Part shown: one piece after another, positions 42,284 to 52,384 of the stretch
Layout: the number at the start of each line of letters is the position of its first letter
Numbering within the stretch: position 1 is the first letter of the stretch
Assembly (NCBI RefSeq): GCF_015062935.1
Contig: NZ_SUTM01000006.1
Span: forward strand, 1 to 64,000
Reading direction: 5' to 3'
Origin: Methanobrevibacter sp.
Lineage (GTDB): Archaea > Methanobacteriota > Methanobacteria > Methanobacteriales > Methanobacteriaceae
DNA: 64,000 bases
Notes under the pieces: model-generated
Told to the model about the DNA's origin: nothing
Database searches by the model: none
What the model saw: the letters and a program-made list of their open reading frames with translations, nothing else
Translations under genes and position numbers: made by a program

Positions 42284-43360
42284 ATGTTAAATTCACTGTA
42301 TGAAAAGGCCATCGCTAAAAGAGGATTTATCCATGATATTGAATCAGAAACCAATCCTGAAGATTTATTGCAGGGAAGGTGGTTTGATAGGGATATCAAA
42401 GAAAGTTCTGATGATTTTATTATTGCAGCAGGAGACGGAAGTTTCAACAAAAAGAAATTTCTAACAACCAATTTCTGTGCTGTCGGTGCTGAATCCATAA
42501 TTTATGATGGCGAAATAAAAAAGATAGATGACTCAGACATTTTTGATATAGGTCATGTTTCATTTTTAGATGAACTTTTGGGAAATTACATGGCAATATA
42601 TGAGCTGAAATGTGCTTTAAGAGCCCTTAAGGAATATAATGTTGATTATTATATGTTCGACGGGTCCATCCTCGGAGACCTTCAGAATGCATTTCCAAGA
42701 GGTGCAAAATTGCCAAACAAGCTTAGAAACAATCTTGATGAATCTCTAAAAAATGAGTTTGAAAGAAGACTTCAAATAAACCGTTACGGTTTGTCATTTC
42801 CAGAAATTAGAGATTCGCTTAAACTGATGGAATTGCCAAGAAGTGAAAATTCAAATAAAATCGAGGAATATAACCTTCATCTTGCATCAATTGAAAAAAT
42901 CATTCTTTTAAAAGAGATTCTGCAGTATAGAAAAAAGATAATTTCTATTTCAAAAACATCATCCGATAATTCATTGTTCCATTGGAATATTCCGGATATT
43001 GCATTTTTGGATAAGAACACTCAAAAGCAGGGAATTTCATTAATTAAAAATGATTTTAAAGTATATGAAAAAGCGGCTTTTCCTTATTTCAATGATTTTT
43101 TCAAGTCATTGACATTTACCATATTTTATGTGAGGCTGCAGGACAATAAAAATGTATTAAAAGTGGAATTGCCATACAGGGCATCCAATCAGGAAGTATT
43201 TAGGATTATAGAAAAAATCAATGTCTTATCAGTTCAGGGTTATCCGTATTTATTGAATAAGGCACACAATGATGTTGTAATTACAGATATGAATATTAGA
43301 GAATTGCTGAAAATAGCTAAAATTTATGAGACAACAAATAGGGAAGTGATGTCATGGTAG
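42284..43360 (+). CDS. nurA: NurA 5'-3' nuclease
   Basis: 358 aa. NurA domain: IIAAGDGSFNKKKFLTTN with the first metal-binding Asp (about residue 47), FDGSILGDLQ with the second (about 126), and HNDVVITDMNIRELLKIA near the end. NurA degrades 5' ends with the HerA motor for recombinational repair. The herA start codon overlaps its last codons (7 bases), showing coupling. Confidence 0.9.
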   Translation: MLNSLYEKAIAKRGFIHDIESETNPEDLLQGRWFDRDIKESSDDFIIAAGDGSFNKKKFLTTNFCAVGAESIIYDGEIKKIDDSDIFDIGHVSFLDELLGNYMAIYELKCALRALKEYNVDYYMFDGSILGDLQNAFPRGAKLPNKLRNNLDESLKNEFERRLQINRYGLSFPEIRDSLKLMELPRSENSNKIEEYNLHLASIEKIILLKEILQYRKKIISISKTSSDNSLFHWNIPDIAFLDKNTQKQGISLIKNDFKVYEKAAFPYFNDFFKSLTFTIFYVRLQDNKNVLKVELPYRASNQEVFRIIEKINVLSVQGYPYLLNKAHNDVVITDMNIRELLKIAKIYETTNREVMSW

Positions 43361-44856
43361 TTGGAATTTGCGTTGGGGAAACTTCACTAACAGAAGTAAC
43401 TTTTATTTCAGACAAAATGCCTAAAGTGGGAGAATATGTTACAATAGAATATGATGGAAAACAAGTTTTGGGCATGATTGAAAACTTAATCAGAGGAAAT
43501 GATGCTTTAAACGTGGACATTAATGATTTCAAGGCTATTCAAAAAATTTCAAAAATTGGTGTTGATGAAAACTACATCAGAGGGAAAGTTAAAATTCTCG
43601 GTGATGTCAATGATAACTTAAAGCTCCCTAGAACTCCTGTGCTTCCGGGAACTGAAATAAGACTGGCGGACAAGGACATTTTAAAGGAAATATTCAAAGT
43701 TAGAAATCCTCTTAAGTTAGGTACTCTTGTAAATCAGAGTGATGTGGAGGTTAATGTTGATGCAAATCCTATTTTATCAAGGCATTTGGCGATTCTTGCA
43801 ATGACTGGTGCTGGAAAGTCCAATACAGTATCCGTTTTGATAGATCAGTTGCTCTCATATAGTGTGCCTGTATTTGTATTTGATATGCACGGCGAGTATA
43901 AGAATGCAACATTTCCAAACGGCAATGTTAATGTAATCAATCCCAAAATCAACCCTCACTATATGGAATTTCATGAAATTAAACGTCTGGTCAACATTCC
44001 TTCAAATGGTTATATCCAGGAAAGACATTTTAGAAGAGCTTTTAAGGAAGCTAAAACAATGCTCAGTGATGGAAGAGCCTCTTCAAATAACTTCCTGCAG
44101 ATAATGTATGATATTCTGTATGAAAAGTCCTTGGAGGAAGGTTCAGACAAGCAGATTGTTGATGTTATGAACAAGATTGACGATTCAATGGACAGATATT
44201 CCAAACTTTTTGACAAGAATGCAAGCAATATCCTCTCAAATATCAAGGCAGGTTATGTTAATGTCCTTGATTTGAGTCAGGTTGACGAATTTGTAGCAAG
44301 CGTTCTTGTAAGTCATATATTGAGAAATTCACTTCAAAGGTCCAAAAATGCCGCACATAGTGATGATAAAAAGGCATTACTTGATAACTCAGTATTTTTC
44401 ATTTTAGAGGAAGCTCATATTTTAGCTCCGAACAAAAGGGAATCCGACTCCAAAAGATGGATTCAGAGAGTTGCCCGTGAAGGACGTAAATTCGGTTTAG
44501 GATTATGTCTTGTCAGCCAATCTCCGAAAACAGTTGACCATGATGCATTGTCACAAATGAATAACATGATTATTTTAAGGTTGGTGGAACCTGAAGACCA
44601 AAGGCATGTTCAATCTGCAAGTGAAAGCCTGTCACAGGATCTTGTCAATCAGCTTCCTTCTTTAAATGTCGGTGAAGCTATCGTTTTAGGCTTGATGAGC
44701 AAAGTGCCTACTTTGGTGAAAATTGATGAGTTTAAAGGACGTCGCCATGGTGATGATATGGACATTGTCTCTCATTTTAAAGACATTAAAGAAAGGCAGG
44801 CAAAAGAGCTGGATGAGGCTGTTCAGGAAACTTTGGACATGGGCTATGATTATTAA
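43354..44856 (+). CDS. herA: HerA DNA translocase
   Basis: 500 aa. N-terminal HAS-barrel (about 1-130), then a FtsK/HerA ATPase: Walker A AMTGAGKSNTVSVLIDQLL near 150, Walker B VFFILEEAHILAPN near 347, and REGRKFGLGLCLVSQSP as sensor region. Forms a hexamer that pumps DNA to NurA. Fourth-order repair cluster with Mre11-Rad50 downstream, separated by 417 bases. Confidence 0.93.
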   Translation: MVVGICVGETSLTEVTFISDKMPKVGEYVTIEYDGKQVLGMIENLIRGNDALNVDINDFKAIQKISKIGVDENYIRGKVKILGDVNDNLKLPRTPVLPGTEIRLADKDILKEIFKVRNPLKLGTLVNQSDVEVNVDANPILSRHLAILAMTGAGKSNTVSVLIDQLLSYSVPVFVFDMHGEYKNATFPNGNVNVINPKINPHYMEFHEIKRLVNIPSNGYIQERHFRRAFKEAKTMLSDGRASSNNFLQIMYDILYEKSLEEGSDKQIVDVMNKIDDSMDRYSKLFDKNASNILSNIKAGYVNVLDLSQVDEFVASVLVSHILRNSLQRSKNAAHSDDKKALLDNSVFFILEEAHILAPNKRESDSKRWIQRVAREGRKFGLGLCLVSQSPKTVDHDALSQMNNMIILRLVEPEDQRHVQSASESLSQDLVNQLPSLNVGEAIVLGLMSKVPTLVKIDEFKGRRHGDDMDIVSHFKDIKERQAKELDEAVQETLDMGYDY

Positions 44857-45273
44857 TCCAAATCAATATTGCAATGACTTTAAAATATTGTTGTAGGATT
44901 TTTAAACAATTTTATATACCATATTCTTCATAATATTAATTAAATCTGATTTGGAAGATTTTTTTCACTTTAAATACAATTTTACAAAGTGAAATGAATT
45001 TTCTAATGTTTGAATTATTATGGGGAGTATGGATATTATTTCAAGAATAATATTTTTTAGAATTGATTCTGAATTTGATTCTTTACCGGATATTATTTCA
45101 AATGTTTTTTCTTTTTAAATTGTATCCGGTTAACATTTGGAATCACTTTTGATTTCTTATCAAATGCTCTCTTAGCAAAATATTAAATATTACATAAAAT
45201 ATAGAATTATTTACTTAAATGCTGTGATAGTGTTTAAATTGGTTATATACAAAAAATTAAAAAAGGTAATATA
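44857..45273. other. Gene-free region between herA and mre11
   Basis: 417 bases. It has a direct repeat GGATATTATTTCAA (45031-45044, 45089-45102), which lies in a 32-codon frame (45020-45118) with no ribosome site, and motif copy 4 on the minus strand. The TATA-like TTATATAC near 45243 is close to the mre11 start. Confidence 0.45.
45153..45172 (-). repeat. Dispersed intergenic motif, copy 4
   Basis: Reverse strand reads AGAGAGCATTTGATAAGAAA. It lies 100 bases before mre11, in the opposite orientation to that gene. Confidence 0.6.
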
Positions 45274-46548
45274 ATGAAATTTGCACATTTAGCAGATACT
45301 CATTTAGGTTATCGCCAATTTGGTTTAATTGAGCGTGAAAAAGACTTTTATGAAGTATTTGGAAAGGTTATAGACAAAATAATAGAAGAAGATGTAGACT
45401 TGGTAATACATAGCGGAGACTTATTTGAAACCGCAAAACCATCTCCAATGGCACTTTTAGAATTCCAGAAAGGACTGCTTAAATTAAAAGGCGCAGGAAT
45501 TCCAATGTATGCAATTGCCGGAAATCATGATTCCGTGGTTCGCAGAGGTTCAATTCCACCTCAAGTAATTTTCAAAAAATTAGGATTAAAAGTAATCAGC
45601 CCTATTAATACCAATTACTTGCATGATGATGTTTTTATTGCAGGATTGCCTTATTATCCATCATCACAGTCCAAGGTTTTAAAATCCAAATTAGTGGAAT
45701 TGTCTAAAAAGGCAGCCAGTCATGAAAAATCTATTTTAGTCTTGCACCAAGGAATTGATAAATACTTTGGTTATCAATATGAACTAGAGCTTGGTGACAT
45801 TCCAGATAATTTCAATTATTATGCAATGGGACATATTCATAAATATGTATGTGATGACTTTGGTAATGGAAAATTAGTTTATCCGGGATCTAGTGAAGTC
45901 TGGAAAACCGATGAACTCAGAGATTATCAAGAAAATGGAAAAGGTTTTGTCGTTGTCGATTTAGACGGTCAAAAACCAACTGTCAAAAGAGTTAAAGTTG
46001 ACATTTCACGTACATTCATTGAAAGGTCCCTTGATTACAATAATTTGGAAAGCGGAATTGCTGGAATAAAAGAAACTATTAAAGATTTTGATAAGCAGCC
46101 TATCTTGAATTTAACAATAAATAATGTTGAATCAGATACAGGTATTGTTTATGAGATGATTAACGAGGAACTCGGAGACCTGTCACTGATGATAAGACCT
46201 ACATTCAACATGGCTGGTGAAGAACCTATTGATGTCATTATCACCAACAGCGAACGTGTAGGTCCGAAGGAATTGATTGTTAAGCAATTGGAAGGCTATG
46301 GAAATAGTGATGTGGATAAGTTAGCTCTTGATTTATATGACTACTTATCAAAAGATAATCTTGAAGATGCTCAGGAATTGATTGACCAGTTTTTCCAGGA
46401 CAATTATAATTCAGTTGATGACGATGTAGAATTTGTCACTGAGAAAATTGAAAAAGAAGAATCCCCAATTGAGGAAGTTGAAGAAAAACCCTCTGAGGAA
46501 GAACCAAAAGATGTTCAGGTAACCTTTAGCAAGGAGGTTCAACAATGA
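45274..46548 (+). CDS. mre11: DNA double-strand break repair nuclease Mre11
   Basis: 424 aa. Calcineurin-like phosphodiesterase: FAHLADTHLGYRQFG, VIHSGDLFE, AIAGNHDSVVR, VLHQGID and YAMGHIHKY supply the metal ligands and catalytic His. C-terminal about 130 residues form the cap and Rad50-binding helices; the tail is acidic (EKEESPIEEVEEKPSEEEP). With Rad50 it resects broken ends. AAAGGTAATATAATG gives the start; its stop overlaps the rad50 start by 4 bases. Confidence 0.96.
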   Translation: MKFAHLADTHLGYRQFGLIEREKDFYEVFGKVIDKIIEEDVDLVIHSGDLFETAKPSPMALLEFQKGLLKLKGAGIPMYAIAGNHDSVVRRGSIPPQVIFKKLGLKVISPINTNYLHDDVFIAGLPYYPSSQSKVLKSKLVELSKKAASHEKSILVLHQGIDKYFGYQYELELGDIPDNFNYYAMGHIHKYVCDDFGNGKLVYPGSSEVWKTDELRDYQENGKGFVVVDLDGQKPTVKRVKVDISRTFIERSLDYNNLESGIAGIKETIKDFDKQPILNLTINNVESDTGIVYEMINEELGDLSLMIRPTFNMAGEEPIDVIITNSERVGPKELIVKQLEGYGNSDVDKLALDLYDYLSKDNLEDAQELIDQFFQDNYNSVDDDVEFVTEKIEKEESPIEEVEEKPSEEEPKDVQVTFSKEVQQ

Positions 46549-49292
46549 TTTTCAAAAAATTAAAATTAACAAATTTCAAATCACATCAAAACACAATAAT
46601 TGGGTTTGATAAAGGAATCACTGTCATTGTTGGTGAAAATGGTGCAGGTAAATCAACCATTTTAGAAGCAATCAGTTTCGCATTATTCAAACAGCACACT
46701 GCAAAAAGAATTGATGACCTTGTTAGGAATAATGCAAATTTCATGTCTGTTGAACTCGAATTCACATCCAACGGTAAAGATTATAAAATTGTTCGTGAAA
46801 AGAAATCTAATTTGAAATCTTCAATCTATACCAAAACATCAAATGAAGGTGGATTTGTCCATATCTGTACTGGTGATAAGGAAGTCAGTGAAGAAATTCG
46901 CCAGATTTTAGACATTGACTCTGACTTGTTCCTAAATGCAATTTATATAAGGCAAGGTGAAATTGCCGAGCTTGTTGACAAAACACCTGCTGAGAAAAAG
47001 CAGCTGATTGCAAAACTCTTAGGTATAGATTCACTTGAAAAGTCATGGAAGAATTTATTGCCGTTCATTAACGACTATGAAAATCAGCTTTCAGAACTTA
47101 AAGGTAAACTGTACAACTCAAAAGATTTAAAAGATGAGTATGATATTAAAAAAGCCGAATTGGATTCCCTAAGAGATAAAGGCCATGAACTTGAAAGCCA
47201 ACTTGAGGATGTAGCTGCATCATTAAAGGAAATATCCGAAAGTAAAAGGGACATGGAAAGAGAAAAGGAAATCCACGATACTCAAATTCACAACCTGGAA
47301 GTTGAACAGGCAAATCTGTCAAAATTAGAGGAAAGCAAACGTTCCCTTCAAGACAATCTTGATAAAATTAGAGATGCTGAAGAGAACATTTCAAGACTTG
47401 AGAAGTATGTTTCCAAACTTGACGTTTATCTTGACTTTGAAAAATCAGTTGTAAACATTCAGAACTTAAAAGCTGAAGAAAATCAAATATCCGATAAGTT
47501 GAATTCAATATCTCAACAAAAAGCAATTGTTGCAGATAAAAAAGCAGAGTATAATAAATTCATATCCTCTGAAGAAGAAATCACTAAGTTGGATAATAAG
47601 AAAGTCAAGTATGAAAAAGAACTGGCCGCAATGGCAAAACTTGAAAAAGACAAAAAAGAATTATTAAGGTCAATTGAAAAAGAAAGAAACAATATAGGAG
47701 ACTTTTTCTCAAGGTCTAAAGATAAATTGGATAATTGCGGAATGTCTCAGGATGATCTGGCTGAAATTGATGATTTCAATCATCTTGAAAAAGCTACAAA
47801 CAATTTCATTGATGAGATTAAACAAAAAATTGACGGTTTGTCAAATGACATAATTTCCAAAAATGAGGATATCGTTATTTTCAAACAGAACATCAAGTCT
47901 TCACAAAAACCGCTAGAAGATTTGGAAGGTGTTGACAACAAATGTCCTGTCTGTCAATCTGATATTGATTCCAAAAAGAAACTGCAGTTAATCCAACAAT
48001 ATGAAACCAGTATTGCAGACAACAGGAAATTAATTGCACAAAATGAAGAGGATGTAAAATTACTTGAAAGAAATAAGAAAAGTCTTGAAGAAAAGCTTGT
48101 TAAAATCACTGATTTATCTAAAGAAATCATTGAATACAAACAAAAATTCAATCATCTTCAAAAAGAAGTTTCTAAATTAAATAAAATTGATGAAGACTTG
48201 GAATCCAAAGAATTTATCAGCAATAAACTTGGTGAATTGATTCTTGTTATAGCTAATGTCAAATCTGAAAGAGAAGTTTATAAGGCTTCTTATGATGCAT
48301 ACAATAAAGCTAATGGTGCATTAGAAGTTTTAGGTGATGAAACTGAAGCTCAATATAAATTAAAACAGGTCAAAAATGAAATTGACAATCATGTTAAAAA
48401 TATCAAATTGGCAATAGAACAAGATCCTCATTTAAGTGGAGACATCAGTGCCGCTGAGCTTAAAGACCGTATTGCTGATTTAAAACAGAAAAATGAGGAA
48501 TATAATCAACTTAAAGGTTTTGTCAAAAATAAACAATCTTTAATGACACAAATTGATTCAGTCAAGGAAGATATTGGCGTCAGCATCAATCAAATAGACA
48601 TTACCAAAAACAAAATTGCGGCTTCTGTCTATGATAAGGAAAAATATGAGCATATTGTCTATCGTTTTGAAATGTATGAAAGACAGCAAAACTCTTTCAA
48701 CAATCAACTTTCAGAACTCAAAGGAAGAGCTCGTGAATCAATTTCTTATCTAAAAGATTTAAGAGAAAGAATTGAAACTGCTGATAAGTTCCAACAGGAA
48801 TACAATGATGTTTCAGATTATATTAATCTGTTAAGTCATATCAGAAACCTGTACAGTAAGAACGGTATACAAAAAGATTTAAGAAGTATTTCAAAACCTT
48901 TAATCCAAAAATATACTAAAGAATTCTTCAATGAATTCAACTTTAATTATTCTGATCTTACATTGGATGATGAATATGATGTTACCGTTTATGGTCCTGA
49001 AGGGGAATCATCTATGAGTATGGTTAGTGGTGGTGAAAAAATAGCTATTGCACTTGCTCTAAGACTCGGTATCACTCAAGCAATGTCCAAAGGTGAATTG
49101 GATACCATCCTATTGGATGAACCAACTATTCACTTGGATAGTTCTAGAAAACATGAGCTTATTAATCTTTTGAAAGACATATCTGTCCTGCCTCAAATGA
49201 TTATTGTAACTCATGAAAGTCAGCTGGAAAATGCAGCTGATAATTTAATTAAAGTTGAAAAAGAAAATGGTATTTCAAAAGTGGTATTTTAA
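46545..49292 (+). CDS. rad50: DNA double-strand break repair ATPase Rad50
   Basis: 915 aa. Walker A VGENGAGKSTILEAISF at about 29-45, long coiled coils on each side of the zinc hook CPVC at about 470, then VSGGEKIAIALALRLG (signature) and LDTILLDEPTIHLDSS (Walker B) near 850. Length fits archaeal Rad50. Forms the Mre11-Rad50 complex; the ATGA overlap with mre11 shows coupling. A convergent TIR-like gene follows 22 bases after its stop. Confidence 0.96.
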   Translation: MIFKKLKLTNFKSHQNTIIGFDKGITVIVGENGAGKSTILEAISFALFKQHTAKRIDDLVRNNANFMSVELEFTSNGKDYKIVREKKSNLKSSIYTKTSNEGGFVHICTGDKEVSEEIRQILDIDSDLFLNAIYIRQGEIAELVDKTPAEKKQLIAKLLGIDSLEKSWKNLLPFINDYENQLSELKGKLYNSKDLKDEYDIKKAELDSLRDKGHELESQLEDVAASLKEISESKRDMEREKEIHDTQIHNLEVEQANLSKLEESKRSLQDNLDKIRDAEENISRLEKYVSKLDVYLDFEKSVVNIQNLKAEENQISDKLNSISQQKAIVADKKAEYNKFISSEEEITKLDNKKVKYEKELAAMAKLEKDKKELLRSIEKERNNIGDFFSRSKDKLDNCGMSQDDLAEIDDFNHLEKATNNFIDEIKQKIDGLSNDIISKNEDIVIFKQNIKSSQKPLEDLEGVDNKCPVCQSDIDSKKKLQLIQQYETSIADNRKLIAQNEEDVKLLERNKKSLEEKLVKITDLSKEIIEYKQKFNHLQKEVSKLNKIDEDLESKEFISNKLGELILVIANVKSEREVYKASYDAYNKANGALEVLGDETEAQYKLKQVKNEIDNHVKNIKLAIEQDPHLSGDISAAELKDRIADLKQKNEEYNQLKGFVKNKQSLMTQIDSVKEDIGVSINQIDITKNKIAASVYDKEKYEHIVYRFEMYERQQNSFNNQLSELKGRARESISYLKDLRERIETADKFQQEYNDVSDYINLLSHIRNLYSKNGIQKDLRSISKPLIQKYTKEFFNEFNFNYSDLTLDDEYDVTVYGPEGESSMSMVSGGEKIAIALALRLGITQAMSKGELDTILLDEPTIHLDSSRKHELINLLKDISVLPQMIIVTHESQLENAADNLIKVEKENGISKVVF

Positions 49293-49314
49293 ATATCATT
49301 TTTAATTATTTTTT

Positions 49315-49710
49315 TTATATCAATACATCTGCATCTTTAATGGAATCAATAATGCAGTTTGCGTTCCATCCTACTATTGTTGCAGCTTTTTGTTCTAATA
49401 TTTCAGGCACTTCCTCAAGTCCGAGTGGCCTTACCAAAACAATTGGTATATCATATTTTTCACTTGCATTCAGTAAACTGTTGAATAAATCTTTATTTTC
49501 ATTGTAAAGTCCTGCAAGTAAAATTATTCTGTCTACTTTTGAATAGAACTCTGCACTGGCGTGTTCATATGAACCTGAAATTGATTCTTTCCATAAAAAA
49601 TCCACTTTTTCAAATAGTTTTTGTGTAAATTGGCCATATTCGTTTTTTTGGTCAAAACCGTTGGAAATTATTAAATTGTAAATCTTGTCATCTTTTTCAT
49701 CTTCAAACAT
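49315..49710 (-). CDS. TIR-like domain protein (MTH538/ThsB-type)
   Basis: 131 aa. YNLIISNGFDQKNEY at the start corresponds to the family's YxLFISHSW block, FLWKESISG to its F-W block, and the C-terminal VDRIILLAGLYNENKDLFNSLL, PIVLVRPLGLEEVPEIL, ATIVGWNANCIIDSI matches the conserved LxGxY...W/F...PIIxVxPxGxExxP...VGWN...IxxAI pattern. MTH538 is a stand-alone TIR-like protein of a methanogen; ThsB relatives make a signal in Thoeris phage defence. No ThsA-like effector is adjacent. The variation at the first motif (Asn-Gly for Ser-Trp) may mean loss of NAD-cleaving activity. Confidence 0.7.
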   Translation of the reverse strand: MFEDEKDDKIYNLIISNGFDQKNEYGQFTQKLFEKVDFLWKESISGSYEHASAEFYSKVDRIILLAGLYNENKDLFNSLLNASEKYDIPIVLVRPLGLEEVPEILEQKAATIVGWNANCIIDSIKDADVLI

Positions 49711-49824
49711 TAAATCACCTTTGCTTTTAATATTATTCTAACGACTTAAAATAATTTTGCAAAATATTTAATACTTTTAAAATACTATGTAATTATGATA
49801 AATATTTTTTAGGATTAGTTTTTT

Positions 49825-51111
49825 ATGAAAGCGGCAGTTATAGGTTTGGGAGTAGAAGGAAAAAAAGCAGTTAATTCCCTTTTAAAGCATGGTTGGGAAG
49901 TTTATGCAACAGATTTAAATATTGATGTTGATTTGAATGGTTTGGATTTGCCAATGTTGTCTATGAATTTATTGGATGATGAGCAAACAGTTTCCATTGT
50001 AGGAGAAAATATTACTCTTGATTTGGGTTTCACCAATCCTTATGCTATTGAACAGTGTGATGCAATTGCAATAAGTCCCAGCATGTACGGAGGGCCTTTT
50101 GCAACTAAATTACTGCAAAATGGAGAGTTGTTAAGTGATGTTATAGACAATCATAAGAAAATCTTCACAATTGGAATTACCGGAACAAACGGTAAGACAA
50201 CTACTGTTCACATGATTAAAAGTATTTTGGAAAATGCCAGCAAGAAAGTTTTAGTCGGTGGAAACGGCGGTGGAGGATTTTCAGGTTATTATGATTTAAT
50301 TCTCGAAGCTAGTGAGGGAGATTATGATATTCTGCTTGTTGAAGTCTGTGACATGACTTTGGACTTTTGCAAGTATTGTTTTGATTTTGACATGATCGGA
50401 TTAACCAACATCGGTAATGACCATATGGATGTTCACAAAACAATAGCAAACTATAAGAATTCTCTTGTCAGGTTCTTTTCAGATACTTTGATTTTTACAG
50501 CTTTTAATCAGGATTTCAATTCTGATTTTAAGGAATCTGCCAGTAAAACTATTCCATATTTTGAATATCAGGATGAACTGCAATTGTTTGGAAAATTTAA
50601 TCTGCTCAATGCAGGTCTTGCAACTGCCATTGCACGTGAATTGAAAGTTCCTAAAGATATTATTAGGGATACTTTGGCTAATTTCAAAGCCGTTGAAGGC
50701 AGATTGGATGTCTATAAAATAAATGATGCTTACGTCTATGTTGGAAAGACTGACAATTCCGATGCTTTGGCTTCAGTATTGAAGGAAAAGAATTTTTATG
50801 CAGTGTTTATAGGTACTCCTAGGCACAATGAGATTCACAGGCTTGATATTTTGGATGTGGCTGTTGAATACAATCCTGAGGTCATTGTATTGTTCCCGGG
50901 ATTGGATGACACTCTTGACATGGCAATTTACAGGCTCAACTCATTAGGTTACATGGGAAATATCATTACTGTTAACTCTTTGGATGAGATTATAGAACTT
51001 GTGGCCGAATATTCTCATGAGGATGCAATACTGATTGGTGGAAATGGTCAAGATACCATAATTGATATTCAAGAAAGAATTAAACTGATTTCTGAAAAAT
51101 TGTCCAATTAA
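49825..51111 (+). CDS. Mur ligase-family protein (probable pseudomurein peptide ligase)
   Basis: 428 aa. MKAAVIGLGVEGKKAVNSLL is a MurD-like N-terminal domain, ITGTNGKTTTVHMIKSIL (about 118) the ATP site, DMIGLTNIGNDHMDVHKTIANYKNS the central motif, and LNAGLATAIA-type and C-terminal domains follow. Methanobacteriales use such enzymes to add amino acids to UDP-linked peptides for pseudomurein. Which residue it adds is unknown. A single gene, start after TTAGGATTAGTTTTTT. Confidence 0.85.
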   Translation: MKAAVIGLGVEGKKAVNSLLKHGWEVYATDLNIDVDLNGLDLPMLSMNLLDDEQTVSIVGENITLDLGFTNPYAIEQCDAIAISPSMYGGPFATKLLQNGELLSDVIDNHKKIFTIGITGTNGKTTTVHMIKSILENASKKVLVGGNGGGGFSGYYDLILEASEGDYDILLVEVCDMTLDFCKYCFDFDMIGLTNIGNDHMDVHKTIANYKNSLVRFFSDTLIFTAFNQDFNSDFKESASKTIPYFEYQDELQLFGKFNLLNAGLATAIARELKVPKDIIRDTLANFKAVEGRLDVYKINDAYVYVGKTDNSDALASVLKEKNFYAVFIGTPRHNEIHRLDILDVAVEYNPEVIVLFPGLDDTLDMAIYRLNSLGYMGNIITVNSLDEIIELVAEYSHEDAILIGGNGQDTIIDIQERIKLISEKLSN

Positions 51112-51174
51112 TACCAATGTTTTTATAATAGTGTAAATATATTATATTATGTTATTAATATTTAGGTGTAATAA

Positions 51175-52359
51175 ATGAGACAATGGAGACGAACATCACT
51201 GGTAATATTTTTAGTGTTAATATTTGCATGCATATTGTTGTTCGCATTTTCAGCAGTAAACAGTAGTCCATATACCGGTCAAAGCGTTGCAGAAACATAT
51301 AATGTGACTGTTGGTCAGTCAATATTTGATGGACAATCAATTTTAGGACATAATAAAACTATTGAAGTTCCATTAATAAGCAATGCTGGATTTTTAGCTC
51401 ATCAGTTAATGGCTTTTGATTTGCAGGGAATATTCATGGCACTTTCTACAGGTAAGGTTCCATTTGATTTTTCATTAGTTTCCGGCGAGGGTATTGATTC
51501 ATATGGAAATGCTAAAGGTATTGACGGTCCGGGTTATATAACTTATGAGGGGGATAAGTTAGCTGTGAAAGGACCAGATAATTATGTATGGGGTTACAGT
51601 GCTCCATATAAACTGTTATGTAAAACCGAATCTGGTGTAGATGTTATTGAAGGAGATAAAGTTGTTCAATCTGTTCCTACAGACCAGATTAAGAATTTAA
51701 ATTATAGTAATGATTATTATGATAACAATACAATAGTTAGCTGGTATAACTATGATGCGGATGTAGGTTCAACTTTTACCTTGGAAAAAGGTATGGTTGG
51801 ATTTTCAGATGGCAGATCTGACATTAGTTCATCTGAGGTTCCATATGTCTTTGGTCAGGATGTAGTTGACTATGCTGCAGAATATCCTACTGGGTCTCCA
51901 ATTTTATTGTATTCTGGTAATTATACTGAAGATAATGGTGAAGTCTACGGAACTTCCTTAGGTTCTCACCCGGAATATGGTGATTCTATCAGGGAAGTTA
52001 ATGCAAGACAATTTGTAGAGGCATGGAACGGTACCATTATTCCACCTAATTCAACCAGTTCAGGTAAAGACTATGTCTACTTTGAATCAGCTAGTGACTC
52101 AGAAGCTCCTGGTGGAAGTGCAGCTCATGGAGTATGTCCATCAGCAAGAGCTTTAAGGGCAGCTGTTCTTGCAGAAGGATTTTCATTACCTGTTGGTATG
52201 GACAATACTGAAAATGCAGTTCTCTTCGGTTACAACCCTGCAAGTGATATTACTGTAACAAATAATCATGATTACCCTGTTAAAATCACCATGTGGACTG
52301 AAGGTTCAGGTACTGGTATGGGTATTTATGCACAAATAACCAGATATATTCCAAAATAA
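51175..52359 (+). CDS. Membrane-anchored VanW-like surface protein
   Basis: 394 aa. N-terminal anchor (TSLVIFLVLIFACILLFAFSAV), then an extracellular region. The C-terminal 100 residues (SARALRAAVLAEGFSLPVG, NAVLFGYNPASDITVTNNHDYPVKITMW, GMGIYAQITRY) resemble the VanW domain seen in bacterial cell-surface proteins. The middle shows no known domain. GGTGTAATAAATG gives the start. It follows the Mur ligase, so a cell-wall role is plausible; function unproven. Confidence 0.6.
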   Translation: MRQWRRTSLVIFLVLIFACILLFAFSAVNSSPYTGQSVAETYNVTVGQSIFDGQSILGHNKTIEVPLISNAGFLAHQLMAFDLQGIFMALSTGKVPFDFSLVSGEGIDSYGNAKGIDGPGYITYEGDKLAVKGPDNYVWGYSAPYKLLCKTESGVDVIEGDKVVQSVPTDQIKNLNYSNDYYDNNTIVSWYNYDADVGSTFTLEKGMVGFSDGRSDISSSEVPYVFGQDVVDYAAEYPTGSPILLYSGNYTEDNGEVYGTSLGSHPEYGDSIREVNARQFVEAWNGTIIPPNSTSSGKDYVYFESASDSEAPGGSAAHGVCPSARALRAAVLAEGFSLPVGMDNTENAVLFGYNPASDITVTNNHDYPVKITMWTEGSGTGMGIYAQITRYIPK

Positions 52360-52384
52360 AGGAATATATTTCTTTTCTTTTTTT

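Noticed and set aside
45020-45118. A 32-codon frame containing a 14-bp direct repeat upstream of mre11
   Set aside because: No ribosome site, and the peptide resembles no family. The repeat is noted, but a gene is not supported.
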